55,473 nt of DNA. It comes from a bacterium (GTDB lineage Bacteria; Patescibacteriota; Patescibacteriia; Patescibacteriales; UBA12465). Positions 48,408 to 55,473 of this stretch are shown here, piece after piece; the stretch's first letter is position 1, and every line of letters begins with the position of its first letter. The stretch lies in NCBI GenBank assembly GCA_021806615.1, contig JAJZRB010000007.1, positions 1 to 55,473 on the forward strand, in the 5' to 3' direction. The notes under the pieces were generated by a model. The model searched no databases. It was not told where the DNA came from and saw nothing but the letters and a program-made list of their open reading frames with translations. Position numbers and translations under genes: made by a program.

Positions 48408-48956
48408 ATGCCCTTAAAATCACAATTAGAATCTTTGCTTTTCGTTTCCTTAAAACCTTTAGCCCTTAAAGAGCTGGCTAATCTGACACAAGCGAAAACC
48501 GCGGCCGTAGAAGAAGCTTTGGCCGAATTGGCGCGCGACTATGAAACTGGCGAGCGCGGGCTAGCTTTGATAAAGAATAACAGCCAGTATCAGATTACGA
48601 CCGCCGGCGATAATGCCGAGCTTATCAAAGGGTTTTTACAGGACGAAGCGAGCGGCGAATTATCGCAACCGAGCTTGGAGGCCCTGACGATAATCGCTTA
48701 TCGCGGTCCTTTGAGCAAGATTGACCTGGATAGGATCCGCGGCGTTAATTGCAGCTTGATTATCAGGAATCTGCTGCTGCGTGGCCTGATAGAGGAAAAA
48801 TTCGATAAGACGAAGAATGAAAATTATTATACGGTGACCCACGATTTCATACGTTTCCTGGGCTTGAGCTCAGTGGACGAGTTGCCGGATTACGGGAAGC
48901 TCCATCAGGCGGAGACGATTGACGCCGTCTTAGCGTCCGGCGAAGCGAACGTCTAA
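48408..48956 (+). CDS. scpB: Segregation and condensation protein B
   Basis: LESLLFVSLKPLALKELANLT...LSQPSLEALTIIAYRGPLSKIDLDRIRGVNCSLIIRNLLLRGLIEE. Confidence 0.93.
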   Translation: MPLKSQLESLLFVSLKPLALKELANLTQAKTAAVEEALAELARDYETGERGLALIKNNSQYQITTAGDNAELIKGFLQDEASGELSQPSLEALTIIAYRGPLSKIDLDRIRGVNCSLIIRNLLLRGLIEEKFDKTKNENYYTVTHDFIRFLGLSSVDELPDYGKLHQAETIDAVLASGEANV

Positions 48957-48968
48957 TTTTTTACCCTC

Positions 48969-49841
48969 ATGCTTTGGAGCGGATTTATCAATTTGATCTT
49001 GATTTTATTCCTGGGCTTTAACGGGCTGGCGGCTAAAGTTAACCTGAGCGGCCCGCTCATAACTTTGAAGCCGGAAGCCGCGCCCTTGAAGATAGCCGCG
49101 CCTCGCCTCGCCGTTCTCGCCGCTAATGATCATTTTTTCTTATGGACGCAAGGCGCCGATGAAATCCAGCCTATCGCGAGCATTACCAAACTCATGACCG
49201 CTTTGGTTTTTCTAGATAATAATCCGGGCTGGGGCAAGATCTATAAGATCTCTCCCGATGACGAAGTAGAGGGCGGCCGCTGGCACCTTTTCTTAGGAGA
49301 AGAATTAAGCTTGAAAGATCTTTTTTATACCAGTTTAGTGGCCTCTGATAACGGGGCGACTATAGCCCTGGTCCACGCGACCGGTCTTAGCGAAGCGGAT
49401 TTCGTCAAGAAAATGAACGCTAAAGCGCGAGAGCTCGGCTTGTCTTCTACCAGCTTTGCGGATCCCATCGGGCTCAGCGATTACAATGTTTCCACGGCGC
49501 GCGAGGTGGCTTTATTAGCCCAGGCCGCTTTGAAACGTCCGGAAATAAAAGAGGCGACGACGCAGAGCGAATACCGTTTCACGACTTTGGACGGCCGGGA
49601 AAAGGTCATTGAATCCACCGATTATTTATTGTCCGATTCCGCCTCCAGCTCTCTTCAGGTAATAGGCGGCAAGACCGGATATACGGACAAGGCCGGCTAT
49701 TGTTTCGTCGGCCGCCTGAAGGACGATCGGGGGCGGGAAGTAATTTCTGTAATATTAAATAGCGGCGGCAAGAACGACCGTTTCATTGAAAGCCGCAACC
49801 TGGCTAATTGGGTATTTAATAGCTATAATTGGAATAAATAA
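48969..49841 (+). CDS. D-alanyl-D-alanine carboxypeptidase (S11 family)
   Basis: SITKLMTALVFLD (SxxK), VASDNGATIALV (SxN), GGKTGYTDKAGYCFVG (KTG). Confidence 0.93.
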   Translation: MLWSGFINLILILFLGFNGLAAKVNLSGPLITLKPEAAPLKIAAPRLAVLAANDHFFLWTQGADEIQPIASITKLMTALVFLDNNPGWGKIYKISPDDEVEGGRWHLFLGEELSLKDLFYTSLVASDNGATIALVHATGLSEADFVKKMNAKARELGLSSTSFADPIGLSDYNVSTAREVALLAQAALKRPEIKEATTQSEYRFTTLDGREKVIESTDYLLSDSASSSLQVIGGKTGYTDKAGYCFVGRLKDDRGREVISVILNSGGKNDRFIESRNLANWVFNSYNWNK

Positions 49842-49855
49842 TCTTATCTTCGCCT

Positions 49856-50347
49856 ATGTCTTTCTTCGTTTTCTCCATACGTAATGCTTATCATCGTTTC
49901 CGGGATAATCTGGCTGTCCGTTTTCCAAAACTTTATAGCTCATTGTATAAGTATAAATCCATCATTAAATTTTTTATCGCCGGTTTTTTTTCCGGAACGA
50001 CTGATCTCATCCTGCTTTTCGTCTTCCATGGCTGGATGGCAATGGACATCGTCGTTTCTACCAGTTTAGCCTTCATCTTATCTTTCGTCGTCAGCTTCAT
50101 CCTGCAGAAATTCTGGACTTTCCGCAATTATAACCAAGACCGATTCGTCCATCAGCTGTTCTTATATATCTTGAATGCTCTTATCGGCTTGTATCTGAAC
50201 GGCGTCTTTATGCACTTTTTAGTCAATAAATATCATATTTGGTATATCTTGGCTCAGATATTGGTGAATTTCGTCTTGGCCGCTATGAATTTCATGGTTT
50301 ATAAATTTATTATTTTTAAGATCGGCGGAAATGAAGATAAGCGCTAA
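49856..50347 (+). CDS. GtrA family membrane protein
   Basis: IIKFFIAGFFSGTTDLILLFVF...ILSFVVSFILQKFWTFRN. Confidence 0.88.
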   Translation: MSFFVFSIRNAYHRFRDNLAVRFPKLYSSLYKYKSIIKFFIAGFFSGTTDLILLFVFHGWMAMDIVVSTSLAFILSFVVSFILQKFWTFRNYNQDRFVHQLFLYILNALIGLYLNGVFMHFLVNKYHIWYILAQILVNFVLAAMNFMVYKFIIFKIGGNEDKR

Positions 50348-50660
50348 TAAAAAACAATTAGGCGCCAGTCCGGCCATATGGCTGAGACAGGCCGGTTACA
50401 GCTTATTGCCGGAGAGGGAGGCGGGGCAAGCCAGCTTCGCCCGCCGTCTGTCCCGGGACTTTTATCCGCGCTTCCATGTTTATTTTGTCGAGCAGAAAGA
50501 TGCGCGCGGCGAAGAGTCGGTAGTTTTTAATCTGCATTTAGACCAGAAGCGCCCTGGTTATGCGGGCTATAGCCGGCATAACGCCGAGTATGACGGCGAA
50601 GTGGTGGAGACAGAGGCCGCAAGGCTTAAAAAGCTATTGCTGCCGGATATATTTATTTAA
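50331..50660 (+). CDS. Hypothetical protein upstream of dnaG
   Basis: 109-aa ORF ending 1 nt before dnaG and overlapping the end of the gtrA-like gene. Confidence 0.65.
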   Translation: MKISANKKQLGASPAIWLRQAGYSLLPEREAGQASFARRLSRDFYPRFHVYFVEQKDARGEESVVFNLHLDQKRPGYAGYSRHNAEYDGEVVETEAARLKKLLLPDIFI

Positions 50661-50661
50661 T

Positions 50662-52464
50662 ATGGGCCAAGCCGAAGATATAAAATCTAAACTGGATATC
50701 GTGGAGGTTATCCGCGAATATGTTCCGGTGAAAGCGATAGGCGCTAATTTCCAGGCGCTCTGTCCTTTTCATAACGAAAAGACGCCGTCTTTCGTCATCT
50801 CTCCTGATAAGCAGATCTGGCATTGTTTCGGCTGCGGCCGGGGCGGGGATGTTTTTTCTTTCGTGATGGAAAAAGAGGGTCTGGGCTTCATGGAAGTCTT
50901 GCGCCTGCTCGCGCCCAAGGCCGGAGTCGTCTTGAAGTATGAGAAACTTGAAGACTATTCGCAACGTAACCGCCTGTTAGATATCTTAGAATTAGCCGGT
51001 AAATATTATGCCCATATCTTGAGCCTGCCGGCCGGGCAAGCGGCGCGCGATTATCTACTTGGCCGCGGCTTGAGCGCGGAGATAATAAATGAATGGCAAT
51101 TAGGCTATAGTCCCGATACCTGGGACAGCTTAGCCGTTTTTTTGAAAGCCCGGCCTTTGAGCGGCAAAAAATATACGGATAATGAGATATTCCTAGCGGG
51201 CCTTATTACCAAGAAAGAGGGCGGCCGCTCTTATTACGACCGCTTCCGCGACCGCATAATGTTTCCGATCTGGGATATCAATAACAATCTTATCGCTTTT
51301 ACGGCCCGTGTGAATCCGGCTAAAGAAAAGACAGAAAAGACGGGCAAATATATCAATAGCCCGCAGACCAAAGTCTATGATAAGAGCCGGGTCCTTTTCG
51401 CCCTGAATAAGGCGAAGACAGCGATACGCCAGGAAGATCTGGCAATAGTCGTAGAGGGGCAGATGGATGTCATATCCTGCCACCAATACGGCTTTAAGAA
51501 TGTCGTCGCTTCCTCCGGGACCGCTTTGACCGCGGAACAGGTGTCTCTCATCAAACGTTTCACGAATAATATCGCTCTTCTTTTTGATATGGATGAAGCG
51601 GGGCAATTAGCCGCCGATCGGGGGATAAAAGAAGCCTTGTCCCAGGAAATGAATCTGAAAATAATAGTCCTGCCTTTCGGGAAGGATCCGGACGAGTGCT
51701 TGCGCCATAATCCGGATGATTTCAAGAAAGCGATAGAAGACGCCAAGCCGATGTTGGATTATTATTTCACGAAGATCAGCACGGGTTTAGATCTGGCCGT
51801 CTTAGACAATAAGCGCCGGATACGCGATAAGATGTTCATGATGATAGATCTAGTCAGTAATAAGACGGAACAGGGGTATTGGCTCAAGAAGATAAGCGAG
51901 GAACTCGGTTTCTTTGAAAATGACAGCCGGGAGGAATTCTTGAAGTGGCAGGAGAAGAATAGCGTAGTAAAGAAGAGAGAACTGCCGCCCCAGCCCGGGT
52001 TGGCGGCGGCATCTTCTCCGGAAAGCAGCCGGGAAGAGAAACTGTCCGAACGGCTCTTGGCTCTTCTGGTAAAGTTTCCAGAATTTATAAATTATAGCGT
52101 CAGTAATCTAGAGCCGGAATACCTCAGCGGTGATTTTTCCCGGTTTTACAAGGACTTTATAATCTACTATAATAAGACTGCTTCTTTAGATTATGATAAT
52201 TTCCGGCTTTATCTGGAGAGCCAGGAAGAGGGAGACGAAAAATTATTAGATAAGCTGATCCTTTTAGGAGAAAAGGATTTTTATGATTTTGAGCTTGCCC
52301 AAGCCAAAGCCGAAGTCGCGAACATTATCGGCGAATTGAAAAAATACGGCCGTAAACTACGTATCCAGAAATTGCAGCAAGCTATGGCCCGGGCGGAAAA
52401 AGAGGGGCGGGCCGAAGAGATTGCCGCCCTGATGAATGAATTAAAAGATTTAATGACTTTATAA
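50662..52464 (+). CDS. dnaG: DNA primase
   Basis: [73 protein letters not shown]. Confidence 0.97.
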   Translation: MGQAEDIKSKLDIVEVIREYVPVKAIGANFQALCPFHNEKTPSFVISPDKQIWHCFGCGRGGDVFSFVMEKEGLGFMEVLRLLAPKAGVVLKYEKLEDYSQRNRLLDILELAGKYYAHILSLPAGQAARDYLLGRGLSAEIINEWQLGYSPDTWDSLAVFLKARPLSGKKYTDNEIFLAGLITKKEGGRSYYDRFRDRIMFPIWDINNNLIAFTARVNPAKEKTEKTGKYINSPQTKVYDKSRVLFALNKAKTAIRQEDLAIVVEGQMDVISCHQYGFKNVVASSGTALTAEQVSLIKRFTNNIALLFDMDEAGQLAADRGIKEALSQEMNLKIIVLPFGKDPDECLRHNPDDFKKAIEDAKPMLDYYFTKISTGLDLAVLDNKRRIRDKMFMMIDLVSNKTEQGYWLKKISEELGFFENDSREEFLKWQEKNSVVKKRELPPQPGLAAASSPESSREEKLSERLLALLVKFPEFINYSVSNLEPEYLSGDFSRFYKDFIIYYNKTASLDYDNFRLYLESQEEGDEKLLDKLILLGEKDFYDFELAQAKAEVANIIGELKKYGRKLRIQKLQQAMARAEKEGRAEEIAALMNELKDLMTL

Positions 52465-52471
52465 GATATCT

Positions 52472-53767
52472 ATGGCTAAAAAAGCTTTGAAAAAAACGAA
52501 GAAGAATTCTGGCGGGGCAAGAACCAAGACCCCTGTTTCTAGCCGCCATAATAAGAATAATAGTAAAAAAGTAGCTAATATTAAACAAAAAAATAAGAAG
52601 AAAAATAGCCATAAGATTTTTCATCGCGTTAGGCCATCCCGGACGGAAAAAGCCGAGCGTCAGCCGGTCAAGCCGACGCCGGAACAGCTCCAGAAATTAA
52701 TTGATAAAGGGCGCTTGCGCGGCTTTGTCACCGAGACCGAATTATTATATCTTTTCCCGGAAGTAGAGGAATATGTCTATGACTATGACGTCTTCCTGGG
52801 CGATCTTCAGAAAAGCGGCGTGAGGATAATGGAAGACTCCGGGCGGATCTTGGATATCGCCGAAAAGAAAGCCGCTGAGCCGCCTCTGACCGGGAAAGCC
52901 CTGGCTCATCAGAACGCGCTTAATATAGATTTATCAAAATTGAGCGCTGACTCCATACAGATGTATTTGAAAGAAATCGGTAAAGTGCCGCTTTTAAACG
53001 GCGAGGAAGAAGTAGAGCTCGCGAAACGGAAAGAAAAAGGCGATAAGGAGGCGGAAAAGAGGATAATTGAAGCTAACCTGCGCCTTGTCGTCTCTATAGC
53101 CAAGAAATTCGCCGGCGCGAAAGGCATGAGCCTCTTGGATCTTATCCAGGAAGGCAATATCGGCCTCTTCCGCGCCGTAGAAAAATTCGAATATCGCAAA
53201 GGCTATAAGTTTTCTACTTATGCGACTTGGTGGATCCGCCAGGCGATCACCCGCGCTCTAGCCGATCAATCCCGCACGATACGTATTCCAGTCCATATGG
53301 TGGAAAATATAAATAAATTCCAGCAAGTCCAGCGCAATCTCATCCAGGAATTGGGCCGCGAGCCCTTAGCCGAAGAGATCGCTTCGGAAATGGGAGAGCC
53401 GCTGGAAAAAGTCCGCTATATCATGAAGATTTCCCAAGACACCATCTCCCTGGAAACGACTATCGGAGATGACGGCGAAGACTCTACTCTGGAAGATTTC
53501 ATAGAGGACGTTAAGAACGTGACGCCGGATCGGGCGGCCGCCTTACAGCTTTTAAGGGATTATGTAAAGAATATAGTCGCCCAGCTTTCGCCGCGCGAAC
53601 AGAAAATATTGGAAATGCGCTTCGGGCTGGTAGACGGCGTAGCTCATACTCTGGAAGAAGTCGGCCAGGAGTTTGAAGTCACGCGCGAACGTATCCGGCA
53701 GATAGAGTCGAAAGCTCTGGAGAAGATCAGGAAGTTCAAGGGCTTGGAGAAACTGAGGGATTATTAA
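52472..53767 (+). CDS. rpoD: RNA polymerase sigma factor RpoD (primary sigma70)
   Basis: [55 protein letters not shown]...[21 protein letters not shown]. Confidence 0.97.
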   Translation: MAKKALKKTKKNSGGARTKTPVSSRHNKNNSKKVANIKQKNKKKNSHKIFHRVRPSRTEKAERQPVKPTPEQLQKLIDKGRLRGFVTETELLYLFPEVEEYVYDYDVFLGDLQKSGVRIMEDSGRILDIAEKKAAEPPLTGKALAHQNALNIDLSKLSADSIQMYLKEIGKVPLLNGEEEVELAKRKEKGDKEAEKRIIEANLRLVVSIAKKFAGAKGMSLLDLIQEGNIGLFRAVEKFEYRKGYKFSTYATWWIRQAITRALADQSRTIRIPVHMVENINKFQQVQRNLIQELGREPLAEEIASEMGEPLEKVRYIMKISQDTISLETTIGDDGEDSTLEDFIEDVKNVTPDRAAALQLLRDYVKNIVAQLSPREQKILEMRFGLVDGVAHTLEEVGQEFEVTRERIRQIESKALEKIRKFKGLEKLRDY

Positions 53768-53791
53768 AGGAATCCAGGAGCTGAAACAGGG

Positions 53792-53820
53792 TTGACATAC
53801 TCCCGAAATCTGTTATTATA
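53792..53820 (+). promoter_or_regulatory. Promoter upstream of tRNA-Asn: TTGACA with a TATTAT/ATTATA -10
   Basis: TTGACA at 53792-53797, -10-like sequence 16-17 nt downstream. Confidence 0.7.
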
Positions 53821-53894
53821 TTAGTAAATATTTCGTTGAAATATTTTGTTTTTTGAGAGAGGCACGTTAGCGCTTTTCAGTACCAACTAAATAT

Positions 53895-53969
53895 TCCCGG
53901 GTAGCGCAGCGGTAGCGCAGTTGGCTGTTAACCAATTGGTCGTCGGTTCGAATCCGACCCCGGGAGCCA
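53895..53969 (+). tRNA. tRNA-Asn (anticodon GTT), CCA encoded
   Basis: Acceptor TCCCGGG/CCCGGGA, anticodon loop CTGTTAA, T-arm GTCGGTTCGAATCCGAC, then G and CCA. Confidence 0.95.
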
Positions 53970-54045
53970 ATCTATTTTCCGTAGGAACGACCCAGGCGGG
54001 TCGAAAATGGTACTAGTCCCACCCGCATCCGAAAATAAATTGCAC

Positions 54046-54073
54046 AAAAAACACCTTTGAAGAGGTGTTTTTT
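54046..54073 (+). terminator. Rho-independent terminator after tRNA-Asn
   Basis: AAAAAACACCT...AGGTGTTTTTT, 11-bp perfect arms. Confidence 0.9.
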
Positions 54074-54275
54074 GTTTTGACTTTTTGCTAATTTTATGGG
54101 ATTATTGAATAAAAGAGGATAACAAATAAATAAGCAATGCCCTATTTACGGAAAAAATTCTTAATATTTTGTAGCACCTCTCATTCAAGAAGTATTTATT
54201 GGATATTTATTAGAAGATTTTCCAAGTGTCGACGAATATATCAAACAATGGTCTTAGATGATGTTATCATAAAAT

Positions 54276-54995
54276 ATGAAGAAAGTTTTTTATTATTATA
54301 TAGATGAATCCGGCAGTTTAACTGATGTTAAGTCTGATATATTTTTAGTTGGCTGTGTTGTTTTTGACAGCTATGAAAGTAATAATAGAATTTTTAAAGA
54401 ATTAAAAGATGAAATATCTTCTAATATTTTATTTGATGATTTTGACTCAAAAAAAGGATTTCATGCTTCGGAAGACGATTTGAGCATATTTAACAAATAT
54501 ATTGAAAAAATAGGTTCATTCAATTTTAGGGCGTATATAGCTTTTATCGATAAAAGAAAGAGCAGGTTTAGTCAACAACCAGAAAAAGATTATTATAAGG
54601 AAGCTGTTTTTTATATAATGTACACGCTGTTGATGAAACGATTTAATGATAATAATTTACTTTATTTTGAAGGACGAACAGGAAAAAGGGAAAAAGAGAA
54701 AAAAGATTTAGAGAATTTATTAGAAAATGTTACTGGCAAATTATTGAAAAATAGGAAAATTAAATCAGAGGCAATCTTCAATGTGTCTGTTGTTGGAAAG
54801 AAATGTAAATATATATCAATAGTTGATTATATTATATATATTGTTTCGCATTATTTATTTCAGAAAAGAACTAAATTTTATAATAAACTATTTGATTTGA
54901 TAAAACCAAAAATTGCACTTATTATAGATATGTCAGATCAAAATAATAATTACATTTCATTTCGAAAAAATGGAAAAAATAGTGCTTTATTTTAA
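54276..54995 (+). CDS. DUF3800-like protein (putative RNase H-fold accessory/effector)
   Basis: N-terminal FYYYIDESGSLTD and internal SIVDYIIYIVSHY typical of DUF3800; clearly more AT-rich than the upstream genes. Confidence 0.75.
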   Translation: MKKVFYYYIDESGSLTDVKSDIFLVGCVVFDSYESNNRIFKELKDEISSNILFDDFDSKKGFHASEDDLSIFNKYIEKIGSFNFRAYIAFIDKRKSRFSQQPEKDYYKEAVFYIMYTLLMKRFNDNNLLYFEGRTGKREKEKKDLENLLENVTGKLLKNRKIKSEAIFNVSVVGKKCKYISIVDYIIYIVSHYLFQKRTKFYNKLFDLIKPKIALIIDMSDQNNNYISFRKNGKNSALF

Positions 54996-55072
54996 ATCCC
55001 CGGTAATTTTTGGACATGATTTCGTGTCCGTGATGAAGTCAATTACTTATTCTCCTGCCGGGGATTTAAAAT
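54989..55072. repeat. 15-bp perfect inverted repeat enclosing a nested structure; candidate structured ncRNA between DUF3800 and the RT-like ORF
   Basis: ATTTTAAATCCCCGG (54989-55003) / CCGGGGATTTAAAAT (55058-55072). Inside: GTAATT/AATTAC and a GGACA...TGTCC hairpin. Confidence 0.85.
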
Positions 55073-55082
55073 AGAGTGGTAT

Positions 55083-55473
55083 ATGAAATTTGCTGATGTA
55101 AAAAATTTACCTAATTTAAGTAGTTTCTTAAGAACGGATTATAAAACAATGCGCATGTTTTTGGATAACCCAATCACAATATTAGATAGGAAATATAAAT
55201 ACTTAGAGCCAAAACATAAAAAAGACGTTTCATTCGAAGATGCTATTGTTCTCAGCGATCCTGGCGATAATTTTTACATCGAAGAAATGATGATACCAAA
55301 GAGAAATAATTGTCTCAAATTCAGAAAAGTATACAGAATACTAAATCATAATCTTTTATTTATAAATAAAGTTATATCTTTCCATCTTAATATAGAGTAT
55401 TCTCCAATGGTGTGTGTGTCTGGATTTATTGCAAACAAAAATATTACTTATAATGCTGAAAAACATTTAAATA
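55083..55473 (+). CDS. Putative retron-type reverse transcriptase, N-terminal part, truncated by the window end
   Basis: Open frame from ATG at 55083 to the edge. IPKRNNCLKFRKVYRILNHNLLFINKVISFHL...YSPMVCVSGFIANKNITYNAEKHLN resembles the RT N-terminal region (FRKVY; GFxxxxxIxxNAxxH). Confidence 0.65.
   Translation, partial: MKFADVKNLPNLSSFLRTDYKTMRMFLDNPITILDRKYKYLEPKHKKDVSFEDAIVLSDPGDNFYIEEMMIPKRNNCLKFRKVYRILNHNLLFINKVISFHLNIEYSPMVCVSGFIANKNITYNAEKHLN

Noticed and set aside
54989-55072. Reading the inverted repeat as a simple rho-independent terminator
   Set aside because: The 54-nt enclosed region with its own nested stems and the absence of a T-tract after the right arm fit poorly with a canonical terminator.
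1-55473. Alternative genetic code (TGA recoded as in SR1/Gracilibacteria)
   Set aside because: TGA ends several plausible genes (for example at 4568, 14504, 16856, 35465, 37823), and an RF2 gene is present.
1-55473. CRISPR array
   Set aside because: No regularly spaced direct repeats and no cas genes seen.
54000-55473. Duplicated tRNA-Asn 3' end as an attachment site
   Set aside because: No copy of the tRNA 3' end was found in the visible downstream sequence; it could only lie beyond the window.

Overview
The window looks like a chromosomal segment from a Candidate Phyla Radiation (Patescibacteria)-type bacterium using the standard code (TAA, TAG and TGA all serve as stops). Most of it is core genome on the + strand: a peptidoglycan cluster (murG partial, murC, ABC transporter, murB), alaS, an infA-rpmJ-rpsM-rpsK-rpsD-rpoA-rplQ-rplM-rpsI cluster, prfB, comEC, rpmB (minus strand), an M50 protease, rpsL-rpsG-fusA, tuf, the S10/spc ribosomal operon through secY with no rpmD between rpsE and rplO, map, ruvX, recO, aspS, asnS, scpA, scpB, a D,D-carboxypeptidase, dnaG, rpoD and tRNA-Asn. 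Three accessory items stand out. (1) The AT-rich right edge, just after tRNA-Asn, holds a DUF3800-like gene, a 15-bp perfect inverted repeat with nested structure, and the start of an ORF resembling the N-terminus of a retron-type reverse transcriptase. The ORF is cut by the window end and is missing from the ORF track. (2) A 1755-aa protein combines an N-terminal coiled/hydrophobic region, a GT2-like glycosyltransferase domain and a C-terminal Ser/Thr-kinase-like domain. (3) A 393-aa orphan has a C-terminus resembling the PHxRRGHW motif I recall from AcrVA2-family proteins, and it has a strong Shine-Dalgarno sequence where most neighbouring genes have none. Several core operons also have terminator-like hairpins just upstream of their first start codon, and prfB and murB may have leaderless promoters. 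All family calls come from reading motifs in the translations. No database search was run.
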